From contig NC_061511.1 of the NCBI RefSeq assembly GCF_022539505.1, positions 31,134,620-31,198,619 of the forward strand: DNA of 64,000 bases. Direction: 5' to 3'. The notes beneath the pieces were generated by a model. The model searched no databases. It saw nothing but the letters and a program-made list of their open reading frames with translations, and was not told the DNA's origin. Position 1 is the first letter of the stretch. Each line of letters opens with the position of its first letter. A program made the translations under genes and the position numbers. Origin of the DNA: Lolium rigidum (Eukaryota; Streptophyta; Magnoliopsida; Poales; Poaceae). Positions 19,044 through 30,454 of this stretch are shown here, piece by piece.

Positions 19044-21827
19044 CTACTCGTCCAGGCCGGTGGATAGAACCAGCCCAATCTCTGACTTGATGCGCCTGCT
19101 GTCGTCCACCTTGAGTGCATCGTAGAATCGTGGAGCACTAAGCTCCGTCGGAAGGACGAGCACCACGTTTGTGCCAGCCGATGTTTCATCATCGGCTTTC
19201 CTTTGCTTGGGGCGCCACTCTTTTCTTTGCGGCAGTCCCTCCTCATCCAGGGTTCGCTGAACTTTCGCAGCCAGATCAGGTCGTGCCTTCCTTAGCGTAT
19301 GCAAGTATAACCTCTCGGCTTCCTCTAAGCCGCGCAATCGCTGAACCCTGCGCTTTTGTGAACGGCTGAGTCCATCAGGGCACCACCTCGGACGGTGGCA
19401 CCTGTCTTCTTCCTCTTCTTGTCCCTCGTCTTCTGAATCCTCGAGATCTGCCCAGCGAGGGGACTCAGCGCGTTTGCTCTGTGGTGGGAGAGGCCCTAAG
19501 CGCTCGAACACGGACACGTTGGCTGCCTCCTTCTTCTTACGATTGCATTCGGGCAATTGCCGATTGTGGGCAATCGGCTCATTCCCGAATCCCAGCGAGT
19601 GTACCGAAGAAGGGGCAGTCCCAGTGCCTGGCGTTGTCATCTTGCTCCCTTGGCTTTTCCGTGGCACGGCGCTCGTGCTCCTCCTCATTGCGATCGTGCC
19701 GACGATGTCTTCTGGCTTCTCTAGCCAGACGATCTCTCTCATCATCGTCGCCGTGTCGCCGGCGTTGGTCATACCGACTCACATACTTGTTGAGGAGGTG
19801 ATCAGAGAGGGGTCGTTGATATCTTATGTTCTTCACCTCTCCCTCCGTGACGTAGCGCTTGCCATCTTGACGGAGCCGATCGCATGGAGCGGCCCCTCTC
19901 GTGTCCTTGCTGCGAGAGCAGTCTGCTCTCATCTCCATCTTTGCCGGAGTGGTTCCCGGGTCCTACCATGTTGATGCTGAACGAGGGACCTGGGCTGGCA
20001 ACCCTCGGGGTAGGTGACTTCCACCATGTTAACGGCGGGGAAGGGTTGGGTGTCGACCTTCATGGCGTGCTTGGTTGAAAATTAGACGCCCCTTCTCTAT
20101 CGCCGCTTGGATGTGCCGACGCCACACCCTGCGGTCGTTGGTGGCATGGGAGAGCGAGTTGTGCCATTTGCAGTATGGCTTTCCGTTCAGCTCTTGCGCC
20201 GTGGGGAACTTGAGACCTTCAGGAATCGTCAACTGTTTCTCCTTGAGAAGGAGGTCGAAGATTTGCTCCGTCTTGGTCACGTCAAAATCAAATCCCCTGG
20301 GCGGCCCTGGTGGCTTTACCCATTTGCAGGACACGGGGGTTCCTCCCCGAGCCCACTCAGCCACTGCTATTTCTTGGTCTCCCGTAGCACCTTCATCCTC
20401 GCCTGCGTCAACCATGGTAACCACGCGCTTGAATTTGTCCCGGTAGACATCACGGGTGGCGCCTGTTCATACGCCGACAGCTTCGCACCATGTGTGCTAG
20501 TGAAGGGTAGTCCGCTTGGGAGGCCACGTCCTTGAGCTGTGTTGCAAGGCACTGCTCACGCCAACTCGATCGCTTCCTTTTCGGTTATACGAACCGAATA
20601 ACATCGGTTCCTAAGATTCCTGAAGCGCTGGATGTATTCTGTCACCGTTTCTCCGCGCTTCTGACGTAGTTGTGCTAGATCGGCAATGCTAGACTCGGAA
20701 GCTTATGAATGGTATTGCATATGGAACTGTTCTTCCAACTGCTTCCAAGTCTGGACTGAGTTCGGTGGCAGCGACGTGTACCAACCGAAAGCCGATCCTG
20801 TGAGGGACTGTGAGAAGAGCCTCACGCGTAGCTGATCCGACACTGAAGCCGGTCCTAGTTGCGCCAAATATCGGCCGACGTGCTCGATGGAGCTGGAGCC
20901 ATCTGATCCACTGAATTTGGAGAAGTCGGGGAGCCGATATTTAGGTGGCAGCGGGATCATCTCGTACTCGTCGGGGTACGGCTTGGAATAGCCGATTGCC
21001 CTTCTTTTCGGCACCATGCCGAACTGGTCTCTCAGTATGGTACTGATCTGATCCGCTGTGCTGGCTGCAGGAGTTGCACTCTGAAGATTAGCCGGGGTGG
21101 CATACTTAGCCAGCCATGTTTGCTTTTCCAGCTCTGAGCCAACTGCAGGAGCTGGGCTCTGGAGTTTCGTCGGGGTGGCGTATTTAGCTAGCCACGTACG
21201 CTTCTCGAGCTGCGTTGCCGACGCTCCTCCTGTTTTCGCCGGAGTCCCCGATGTTGTGGCCTGGTTTGAGAGTGGCCGGTTGCCACAATCCGGCACATAT
21301 GTGCACGCGTATCCTTGAGGGATCTCCTTAGGCGCCTCGGCCAAGAACCGGTAGTCACTAGGGTCACCACCGATCTTGTAGACGACGAATGCCGGTGTAG
21401 CCGGCACTTCAGCTGGTGCCGCCAACGCATATGGCAGCGGTGGACGGGACCGGAGTGGCAACTCTCCTTGATGCGTCCCGAGAGCTGGTCCCGACGGAGA
21501 GTACCGATGGCTCATGATTTCCTGGATCACGCGAAGAGCGACGCGCTCCAACGTGTTCACCAGGCTCTCAGAGTGGCGGTGCAGTGAATGAGCCACCATG
21601 AAGTTGATCTCCTGACGCAGCGACCTGGTGCGTTCTTCTGACGGGGTGGATAGGTCCACTCCATCAAGCGCGCCTTCGGGTGAGAACCCCTTCCATCTGA
21701 TGCCATGGGAGTGGGTCCTGTGGAAAGAGCCGATGAGGTCGGCTTCGAGGAAGGCCTTGATCTCGTCATGCTTCTTCTTGAGCTCGCCAGTGAGGTCCTC
21801 GTAAGTGACCGGAGTCTCTTCCGCCAT
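19044..21827 (-). pseudogene. G1 Gag polyprotein, frameshifted, ending before protease
   Basis: Starts MAEETPVTYEDLTGELKKK (ATG 21827). The first block (20703-21827) includes the gag capsid-like region ending QLRVRLFSQSLTGSAFGW. The second (20029-20424) contains YCKWHNSLSHATND, a C-x2-H...H zinc-finger-like site. The third (19044-19772) contains CPDGLSRSQKRRVQRLRGLE, a block typical of grass Gypsy Gag C-termini. The frames are separated by stops and shifts near 20703, 20424 and 20000. Gag packages the element RNA. The coding ends just after VLVLPTELSAPRFYDA, where protease would normally follow, so the pol deletion starts here. Confidence 0.85.
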
Positions 21828-21873
21828 CTCGGATGTAGATGGCGATGTGGTGGATGTCGAAGATGTAGATGCT

Positions 21874-21891
21874 GTCCCACCGGGCGTGCCA
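21874..21891 (-). other. G1 primer binding site
   Basis: The minus strand reads TGGCACGCCCGGTGGGAC, five bases inside the 5' LTR end, starting with the TGG complementary to a tRNA CCA end. I did not match it to a specific tRNA. Confidence 0.7.
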
Positions 21892-21896
21892 GAATG

Positions 21897-23062
21897 TGTT
21901 GACGTCAGAAACCCACCGGCGGGCAACGACTGGTCAACACCGTAGAGCCGGGAACAACTAGGGCTGCGGCTGGCCCCAGTCCCTCAGAGCGACGGCCCGC
22001 AAAGCCTCCTGGTCGCGCGCCGATGCAAATTGCAAGGGGTGCCACCCGACCTATACCTGGTCGGGAAGGTGTGGATGATGCCTCGCTTAGTTTCCTGCGG
22101 GGCACACACGTACACGTTAAATACGAGCCTCGATCGGCTCTCAGGTTATCCTGTGAATCGGCTCATGGAGCCGATCCACCCATGATTCGTCAAAGGTGGC
22201 CGAATATATGGTGGTCCTGCTTGATCAAGATAAAGCATATGAGATCTACGACGATTTAGGGTTTTCACCGCATAATCGGATCATCCTACTCACGATTGGG
22301 CCTAGCGCTCGCACACGGTGATCGTAAGCCAATCCTAGACAAGGCCTAAAAAACCAACACGAAGTTGATCCTCGGAACGTCCTGTCTAGGGCCAGCAGAC
22401 TACACCCTACACGCCGCCGGATCCTCCAACCCTTTGTAAGGCCTAACTATTGCGGATGTTAAACTAATCCTTGATGAATCAAGGAGCAACCGTAACGGAT
22501 CAGATCTACTAAATAATGATCAAGCGGGCTGCCGCCCCTGCACCCATGATGAGGTACAGGGACGGCTAGATGCGCAAGGCTTGCACTACGACAGCATATG
22601 ATACTAAGAACAATGCTAACCCTAACACATCTATGATAACTACGTTGCTCGCCATCAAAAAGGCTTCAGCACGAGCAACGCATGAACAACGTAGGCAGGC
22701 TCGTGCTGCCTAGATCGCAAGATGCGATCTAGGCAGCATGGTGCTTACCGGAGAAACCCTCGAGACGAAGGGGTGGCGATGCGCCGAGATTGGTTTGTGT
22801 TGAACGTTGGTTGTTGTTTTATTCCATAAACCCTAGATACATATTTATAGTCCAGGGGACTTTCTAATGTGGGCGTGCACCAAACCGTGCACGGGTAAAA
22901 CTCTAACTTCTAAACTAAGATGCGATCTAATATGTTACAGATACATGGGCAGTTTAGCCCAACTTGGTATAAAAGGCCGATTCACGTATTTCTTCCATGT
23001 TCAATCTTCACGTCCATCTTGATCGCGGCCCACCTCTGACTCGGTCAAATTCTGGTGATAAC
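21897..23062 (-). repeat. G1 5' LTR (1166 bp)
   Basis: Collinear with 15912-17080. Its leader hairpin has 16-bp perfect arms (22704-22719 and 22723-22738, 3-nt loop). The right terminus reads GGTGATAAC, one base short of the other copy. Confidence 0.92.
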
Positions 23063-23425
23063 GTATTGGACTTCACAGCTAGAGGTACTCCTGCCTCTGC
23101 TATCAATGGCCGGCATGGCAGCCTTGACTCGACAACCTCCGGTTTGGAGGCCCTGCAACTTCCTTCCTACTGGAGCTCGGCGCGTTGCTTCTACCAAGTG
23201 GTGTGTCCCCGGTGGCTCCAAGGCGTCCAGCAGCGATGGATCTTCGCCGGACATGGGTGTTCGGGCATCTGCGCCCTGTTCCTCGGCGGCGACGCCTAGA
23301 AGGCGCCGGCGACTCATGGTGGAGGCGCCCAGGGACTCGATTGCGTTTCTATCTTAAGTTCTATGGTGTTTTCTGTAAGATGACATGCCTTATCTTCTAG
23401 TTACTGGTTCTTTAGAGGGAGTGAT

Positions 23426-24924
23426 TGATGTCTACTCACGCTTCTTTTCCTGTAGACAGTGTTGGGCCTCCAAGAGCAGAGGTTTGTAGAACAGCAGCAA
23501 GTTTTCCCTTAAGTGGATCACCCAAGGTTTATCGAACTCAGGGAGGAAGAGGTCAAAGATATCCCTCTCAAACAACCCTGCAATCACGATACAAGAAGTC
23601 TCTTGTGTCCCCAACACACCTAATACACTTGTCAGATGTATAGGTGCACTAGTTCGGCGAAGAGATGGTGAAATACAAGTAGTATGGATGTATATATGAG
23701 TGGTAATAGAAATCTGAATAAAATATGGCAGCAAGTAAACATGCAGTAGAACAGTAAGTAAGCGGTGTTTGCAGTATTGGAAACAAGGCCTAGGGATCAT
23801 ACTTTCACTAGTGGACACTCTCAACATTGATCGCATAATAAATAACTTCTTCTCATATGTGCTACATGCACTCTTTTGTTGGATGATAAACACCAGTCGT
23901 TGTGTAGGGCTACAAGAGCACCTCAATGCCGGAGTTAACAAGCGCCACAACATCCGGTATTCATATTTAAGTAACCTTAGAGCATAATAGTTTATTGCAA
24001 AATAAACCAAGAACTAACATAGCACACACACTGTCCACATTACACTATGAAAGGAGGAATATATCACATCAATACTATCATAATGACAATTAACTCCACA
24101 ACCTACAAGAGATCATGATCATAGCCTACGAGAAGAACCACATGATACACACACTAGTCACCTTTACACCATGCAGGAGGAATAGACTACTTTAATAACA
24201 TCACATGAGTAGCACATAACTAGTAGCGATACAAAGCTCATCATATGGATCTCAATCATGTAAAGCAGCTCATGAGATCATTGTATTGAAGTACATAGGA
24301 GAGAGATTAACCACATAGCTACCGGTACAGCCCTTAGCCTCGAGGGAGAACTACTCCCTCCTCATGGGAGACAGCAGCGGTGATGAAGATGGCGGTGGTG
24401 TCGATGGAGAAGCCTTCCGGGGGCACTTCCCCGTCCCGGCGGCGTGCCGGAACAGCTGTCCCCCAGATCTTGGCTTCGCGATGGCGGCGGCTCTGGAACT
24501 TTTCTCGTACTGTGGCTTATTCGTGTCGAGGATTTAGGTCAGGGAGACTTTATAGGCGAAAGGGGAGCCTCGGAGGGGCCCTGGTGGGGCCAGACAATAG
24601 GGGGGCGCGCCCCCCCCCCTGGGCCGCGCCGCCACCATGTGGGGTGGGCCTGTGGCTCTCCTCTGGCCCCTCTCGGGTGTTCTGGAAGCTTCGTGAAATT
24701 CTAAGATGCTGGGCGTTGATTTCGTCCAATTCCGAGAATATTTCCTTACTAGGATTTCTGAAACCAAAAACAGCAGAAAACAGGAACTAGCACTTCGGCA
24801 TCTCGTCAATAGGTTAGTTCCGAAAAATGAATCAAAACGATATAAAGTGTGAACAAAACATGTAGGTATTGTCATAAAACAAGCATGGAACATCAGAAAT
24901 TATAGATACGTTGGAGACGTATCA
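23426..24924 (-). repeat. Element A 3' LTR
   Basis: Begins TGATGTCTAC and ends ACGTATCA in + coordinates. A minus-strand TATA box (CCTATAAAGTC) lies near 24547-24557. Subfamily A type U5 end (GTAGACATCA). Confidence 0.95.
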
Positions 24925-27384
24925 GCATCCCCAAGCTTAGTTCCTACTCGCCCTCGAGTAGGTAAACGATAACAAGAATAATTTCTGAGGTGACATGCTA
25001 CCATCATAATCTTGATCAACATTATTGTAAGGCATATGACATGAATGGAGTGATTCAAAGCAATGATCTATAGTTTGACAAATAGATGACATATAGCAAA
25101 ACTTTTCATGAATAGTACTTTCAAGACAAGCATAAAAAAGTCTTGCATAAGAGTTAACTCATAAAGCAATAAATTCAAAGTAAAGGCATCGAAGCAACAC
25201 AAAGGAAGATATAAGTTTCAGCAGTTGCTTTCAACTTTCAACATGCATACCTCATGGATAATTGTCAACACAAAGTAATATGATGAATGCAAATAAGCAA
25301 GTATGTAAGAATCAATGCACAGTTGACACAAGTGTTTGCTTCTAAGATGGAAGGAAGTAGGTAAACTGACTCAACATAAAGTAAAAGATAGGCCCTTCGC
25401 AGAGGGAAGCAGGGATTAAATCATGTGCTAGAGCGTTTCAAGTTTTGAAATCATATAGAGAGCATAAAAGTAAAATTTTGAGAGGTGTTTGTTGTTGTCA
25501 ACGAATGGTAATGGGTACTCTAACTACCTTATCAACCATACTTTCAAGAGCGGCTCCCATGAAGGACGTTATTTCTACCAGCAAGGTAGATCATCCCTCT
25601 TCTCTTTTGTTTACACATGTACTTTAGTTTTATTTATTAGATGACACTCCCCCCAACCTTTGCTTTCACAAGCCATGGCTAACCGAATCCTCGGGTGCCT
25701 TCCAACATTCACATACCATGGAGGAGTGTCTATTTGCAAATTTAAGTTGCTTACTGATAGATCAGAGCAAAACATGTGAAGAGAATTATTAATGCAAGTT
25801 AATTAATTGGGACTAGGAACCCCATTGCCAGCTCTCTTTGCAAAATTATTGGATAAGCGGATGAAGCCACTAGTCCATTGTGAAAGTCTGTCAAAAGTAA
25901 ATGACAAGATCGAAAGATAAAACACCACATACTTTCTCATGAGCTATAAAACATTGACACAAATAAGAGATAATAGCTTTTGAATTGTTTAAAGGTAGCA
26001 CATGAAGTATTTACTTGGAATGGCAGGAAATACCACATAGTAGGTAGATATGGTGGACACAAATGGCATAGGTTTTGGCTCAAGGTTTTTGGATGCACGA
26101 GAAGCATTTCCTCTCAGTACAAGGTTTGGGCTAGCAAGGTTGTTTGAAGCAAACACAAGTATAAACCGGTACAGCAAAACTTACATAAGAACATATTGCA
26201 AGCATTATAAGACTCTACACTGTCTTCCTTGTTGCTCAAACACTTTTACCACAAAATATCTAGACCTTAGAGAGACCAATCATGCAAACCAAATTTCAAC
26301 AAGCTCTACAGTAGTTCTCCACTACTAGATTTAAACTACATGATGCAAGAGCTTAAACATGATTTATGAGAGCTCAAAACAATTGCCAAGTATCAAATTA
26401 TTCAAGACCATATGACTGATTCCAACAAAATAACAACAAGTGAAGCGATCAACTTTCGCCCTTGAACATTAAAAGTAAGAATGAAGAACACTAGTGTTCA
26501 TACGCAACAGCGGAGCGTGTCTCTCTCCAACACATGAGCATGAATTTATTCAGAGAATGAAAATAACAAAACGAAAATAGAAGCACACAGACGCTCCAAG
26601 TAAAGTACATAAGATGTGACGGAATAAAAATATAGTTTCACTAGAAGTGACCTGATAAGTTGTCGATGAAGAAGGGGATGCCTTGGGCATCCCCAAGCTT
26701 AGATGCTTGAGTCTTCTTAAAATATGCAGGGATGAACCACCGGGGCATCCCCAAGCTTAGACCTTTCACTCTTCTTGATCATAGTATATCATCCTCTTCT
26801 ATTGACCCTTGAAAACTTCCTCCACACCAAACTTCAAGCAAAATCATTAGAGGGTTAGTGCATAATAAAAATTCACATGTTCAGAGGTGACACAATCATT
26901 CTTAACACTTCTGGACATTGCACAAAGCTTCTGAAAGTTAATGGAACAAAGAAACTCATTCAACATAGCAAAAGCGGCAATGCGAAATAAAAGGCAGAAT
27001 CTGTCAAAAACAGAACAGTCCGTAAAGACGAATCTAGCAGGGGCACTTAACTTGCTCAAATGGAAAAACTCAAAACTAATGAAAGTTGCGTACATATCTG
27101 AGGATCACTCACGTAAATTTGCAGATTTTTTTGATTTTTTTACAGAGACTTCTGCGCGAATTCGTGACAGACAGCAATGTTGTTTCTGCGCAGCAATCCA
27201 AATCTAGCATCAACTTTACCATAGAGACTTTACTTGGCACAAAAACATGATAAGGAGAGGTTTCTACAGTAGTAAACAACTTCCAAGACTCAAATATAAA
27301 ACAAAAGTGCTGTAGTAAAATAAACACATGGGTTATCTCCCAAGAAGTTCTTTCTTTATAGCCATTAAGATGGGCCCAGTAATT
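24925..27384 (-). other. Element A 3' non-coding region
   Basis: AT-rich, no long frame. CCCCAAGCTTAG (CTAAGCTTGGGG in element sense) occurs at 24929, 26691 and 26749; the first is the polypurine tract itself. Collinear with 53904-56496 of the gag-only element. Confidence 0.75.
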
Positions 27385-28134
27385 TTAATGATACTCTCGC
27401 AAGAAAGAAGAGTTGAAGCAAAAGAGAATATCAAGAAGCAAATTCAAAACACATTTAAGCCTAACCCACTTCCTATGAAAAGGAATCTTGTACACAAATA
27501 GATTCATGAAGAACAAAGTGGCAAACATAGAAAAGCAACACAATCGCAATTTCAAGATTCTCAACATAAAGAGGGGAAACTTAATATTATTAAGGTGCTT
27601 ATAACCATGTTTCCCTCTCTCATAATAACTTTCAGTAGCATCATGAACAAACTCAACAATATAACTATCACATACAACATTCTTGTCATGAGCCATATGC
27701 ATAAAATGATTACTCTCCACATAAGCATAATCAATTTTATTAGTTGTAGTGGGAGAAAATTCAATAAAGTAGCTATCATTATTATTCTCATCAAGTGTAG
27801 GAGGCATAGTATAATCATAATAAAATTTACTCTCCATAGTAGGCGGCACCAAAAGACCACTATCATTATAATCATCATAAATAGGAGGCAAAGTATCATC
27901 AAAGAAAATTTTCTCCTCAATGCTTGGGGGACTAAAAATATCGTGCTCATCAAAACCAGCTTCCCCAAGCTTAGAATTTTCCATATCATTAACAACAATG
28001 GTGTTCAAAGCGTTCATACTAATATCATCGCTACTAGCATGCAAATAAGATTCCATAGGTTTTTTAATTTTCGCAGTAAACAATCCATGTCTTAACTTAG
28101 GAAATACAATAAGAAGCTCATTGTTACTTTCCAT
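27385..28134 (-). CDS. Mini-Gag: N- and C-terminal Gag parts without capsid and zinc knuckle
   Basis: An intact 249-codon ORF. The N-terminus (MESNNELLIVFPKLRHGL ... IKKPMESYLHASS) and the C-terminus (ESYYERGKHGY, HLNNIKFPLFMLRILKL, KIPFHRKWVRLKCVLNLLLD) align to the two ends of the 854-codon Gag at 56497-59061. Everything between, including the retrotransposon_gag core and the CCHC knuckle, is missing, but the frame is kept. The tail is strongly hydrophobic and could insert into a membrane. It lies just after the primer binding sites, where gag normally starts. Because it cannot form capsid or bind RNA through the knuckle, any function would have to lie in the conserved ends. Confidence 0.65.
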   Translation of the reverse strand: MESNNELLIVFPKLRHGLFTAKIKKPMESYLHASSDDISMNALNTIVVNDMENSKLGEAGFDEHDIFSPPSIEEKIFFDDTLPPIYDDYNDSGLLVPPTMESKFYYDYTMPPTLDENNNDSYFIEFSPTTTNKIDYAYVESNHFMHMAHDKNVVCDSYIVEFVHDATESYYERGKHGYKHLNNIKFPLFMLRILKLRLCCFSMFATLFFMNLFVYKIPFHRKWVRLKCVLNLLLDILFCFNSSFLREYH

Positions 28135-28270
28135 TATGCCTAACTAGTGTAAACAAGAAACCAAAAGATGCAATTGCAGGATCTAAAAGAAATAGCTTCG
28201 AGCACTTACAACGGCAACAGAAAATAACTTAGTTACCTGGGACCGGAGTATGAGTGCCTTTTACCTTTCC

Positions 28271-28288
28271 TCCCCGGCAACGGCGCCA
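28271..28288 (-). other. Second (perfect) tRNA-Asp primer binding site of element A
   Basis: The + strand reads TCCCCGGCAACGGCGCCA, identical to the 3' end of plant tRNA-Asp with CCA. It is 83 bp further inside than the LTR-adjacent copy. Confidence 0.8.
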
Positions 28289-28353
28289 GAAAATATGCTG
28301 GCATGCAGTTGACGTGGGAGTTGGAAATCTCTATGGTGTAGCTTTTTTTCAGA

Positions 28354-28371
28354 TCCCCGGCAACAGCGCCA
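28354..28371 (-). other. LTR-adjacent primer binding site of element A, one mismatch
   Basis: TCCCCGGCAACAGCGCCA in + sense; one base differs from the tRNA-Asp end. Ten bases (GAAAATAGCT) separate it from the LTR at 28382. Confidence 0.8.
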
Positions 28372-28381
28372 GAAAATAGCT

Positions 28382-29882
28382 TGATGTCTACCCACGCTTC
28401 TTTTCCTGTAGACAGTGTTGGGCCTCCAAGAGCAGAGGTTTGTAGAACAGCAGCAAGTTTTCCCTTAAGTGGATCACCCAAGGTTTATCGAACTCAGGGA
28501 GGAAGAGGTCAAAGATTTCCCTCTCAAACAACCCTGCAATCACGATACAAGAAGTCTCTTGTGTCCCCAACACACCTAATACACTTGTCAGATGTATAGG
28601 TGCACTAGTTCGGCGAAGAGATAGTGAAATACAAGTAGTATGGATGTATATGAGTGGTAATAACAATCTGAATAAAATATGGCAGCAAGTAAACATGCAG
28701 TAGAACAACAAGTAAGCGGTGTTTGCAGTATTGGAAACAAGGCCTAGGGATCATACTTTCACTAGTGGACACTCTCAACATTGATCGCATAATAAATAAC
28801 TTTTTCTCATATGTGCTACATACACTCTTTTGTTGGATGATAAACACCAGTCGTTGTGTAGGGCTACAAGAGCACCTCAACGCCGGAGTTAACAAGCGCC
28901 ACAACATTCGGTATTCATATTTAAGTAACCTTAGAGCATAATAGATCATTGCAAAATAAACCAAGAACTAACATAGCGCACACACTGTCCATATTACACT
29001 ATGAAAGGAGGAATAGCTCACATCAATACTATCATAATGAGAATTAACTCCACAACCTACAAGAGATCATGATCATAGCCTACGACAAGAACCACATGAT
29101 GCACACACTAGTCACCTTTACACCATGCAGGAGGAATAGACTACTTTAATAACATCACATGAGTAGCACATAACTAGTAGCGATACAAAGCTCATCATAT
29201 GGATCTCAATCATGTAAAGCAGCTCATGAGATCATTGTATTGAAGTACATAGGAGAGAGATTAACCACATAGCTACCGGTACAGCCCTTAGCCTCGAGGG
29301 AGAACTACTCCCTCCTCATGGGAGACAGCAGCGGTGATGAAGATGGCGGTGGTGTCGATGGAGAAGCCTTCCGGGGGCTCTTCCCCGTCCCGGCGCCGTG
29401 CCGGAACAGAGACTCCTGTCCCCTAGATCTTGGCTTCACGATGGCGGCGGCTCTGGAACTTTTCTCGTACCGTGGCTTATTCGTGTCGAGGTTTTAGGTC
29501 AGGGAGACTTTATAGGCGAAAGGGGAGCCTCGGAGGGGCCCTGGTGGGGCCAGACAACAGGGGGGCGTGCCCCCCCTGGGCCGCGCCGCCACCATGTGTG
29601 GTGGGCCTGTGGCTCTCCTCTGGCCCCTCTCGGGTGTTCTGGAAGCTTCGTGAAATTCTAAGATGCTGGGCGTTGATTTCGTCCAATTCCGAGAATATTT
29701 CCTTACTAGGATTTCTGAAACCAAAAACAGCGAGAAAACAGGAACTGGCACTTCGGCATCTCGTCAATAGGTTAGTTCCGGAAAATGCATCAAAACGATA
29801 TAAAGTGTGAACAAAACATGTAGGTATTGTCATAAAACAAGCATGGAACATCAGAAATTATAGATACGTTGGAGACGTATCA
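28382..29882 (-). repeat. Element A 5' LTR
   Basis: Collinear with 23426-24924; differs by a 2-bp indel near 23690/28644, a small insertion near 29408 and scattered substitutions. Confidence 0.95.
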
Positions 29883-29982
29883 GTGATGTAAAAGGGCTTG
29901 TCTGTAAATTTGTACCCACCACTTATGTTAATTGAGGTTCTTCCGGGTTTTCTAGACCCCTTCTTTGTGCAAAAAAGAAAAA

Positions 29983-29999
29983 AACAATGGCAGAAGCTA
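29983..29999. repeat. Right 17-bp target duplication of the retroposon
   Basis: AACAATGGCAGAAGCTA, identical to 15419-15435, directly after the A-rich tail. Confidence 0.92.
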
Positions 30000-30184
30000 C
30001 GTATACCGCTGCTAAAGATAATTAGCCTCCGACCGGCTGGCCGTCTGCTACGGAGTACACAAACTGCGCACCTGCATTAATTAGCCCACGGCGAGGCCAG
30101 TTCCGCGGCTGTAGCCACGAGACGGGTTTGAGCCGCTGGCGTCGCTGGAATTTGTGGATTTATCGACTTTAGCCATTTAAACTA

Positions 30185-30404
30185 GGGTGTGCCTATGTCT
30201 CAGTTGACTGAGATTTTCTTAAGTCCCAGTCAACTCAGAAAAGTGCAACTGCAGTTCAAAAAAATGTGCAACTCAAAAAAGTTTGCACTTTTCTAGTAGA
30301 AAAGTGCAATTGCACTTTTTTGATAGAAAAGTGCAACTCAAGTGCATTTTTGTAGGTGACTAAGAGTTAAGTAATTCTCAGTTGACTGAGACTTAGCAAA
30401 ACCG
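30185..30404. mobile_element. 220-bp Mutator-type MITE
   Basis: Flanked by a 9-bp duplication TTTAAACTA (30176-30184 and 30405-30413), the MULE size. The terminal inverted repeats share GTCTCAGTTGACTGAGA. The centre is rich in AAAAGTGCAA/TTGCACTTTT, so the whole element can fold. No coding capacity. Confidence 0.85.
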
Positions 30405-30454
30405 TTTAAACTAAGTGACTCATCGTGGTAGCCATAGGCACAATTTTTCGCGGA

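Larger units (their letters stand above)
15912..23062 (-). mobile_element. Gypsy-type LTR retrotransposon G1, pol-less
   Basis: The two LTRs (15912-17080 and 21897-23062) differ at roughly a dozen positions by eye, so insertion is recent. Orientation is -: primer binding site TGGCACGCCCGGTGGGAC at 21874-21891 next to the right LTR, and polypurine tract AGGGGGGCATG at 17081-17091 next to the left LTR. The internal part has gag (19044-21827) but stops just before protease; all of pol is missing. An acidic ORF runs antisense at 17364-17885. The 5-bp flanks (GCTTC left, GTATT right) do not match, and the right terminus lacks its last A, so the insertion edge has been altered. Confidence 0.88.
23426..29882 (-). 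mobile_element. LTR retrotransposon A, complete, non-autonomous
   Basis: LTRs 23426-24924 and 28382-29882; 5-bp target duplication GTGAT at 23421-23425 and 29883-29887. It inserted into the retroposon tail. Orientation -: tRNA-Asp-type primer binding sites at 28354-28371 and 28271-28288, and polypurine tract CTAAGCTTGGGGATGC next to the left LTR. The internal 3.46 kb has only a 249-codon gag-derived ORF; protease, reverse transcriptase and integrase are absent. By eye there are about 30 LTR differences in 1.5 kb (~2%), which implies an age below about a million years at commonly used grass LTR rates. Confidence 0.95.
15436..29982 (+). mobile_element. Short non-LTR retroposon (about 0.93 kb) split by two nested LTR elements
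   Basis: The pieces are 15436-15911, 23063-23425 and 29888-29982, ending in an A-rich tail (29971-29983). Identical 17-bp duplications at 15419-15435 and 29983-29999 show target-primed insertion. The body is GC-rich and non-coding in its left half (CTCTCCACCCTACAG, GTCGACCTCCGTCGG). The right half (TTAGAGGGAGTGATGTAAAAG, TTTGTACCCACCAC) resembles the tail at 33500-33660. No reverse transcriptase is present, so it must have been mobilised in trans. It could be an internally deleted LINE or a processed transcript. Confidence 0.8.

Noticed and set aside
28271..28288. tRNA-Asp gene
   Set aside because: Only the 18-nt 3' end is present, as a primer binding site; no cloverleaf around it. No tRNA or rRNA gene was found in the window.
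30185..30404. Stem-loop as a microRNA gene
   Set aside because: The 9-bp duplication and terminal repeats identify it as a MITE; small-RNA data would be needed for any miRNA claim.
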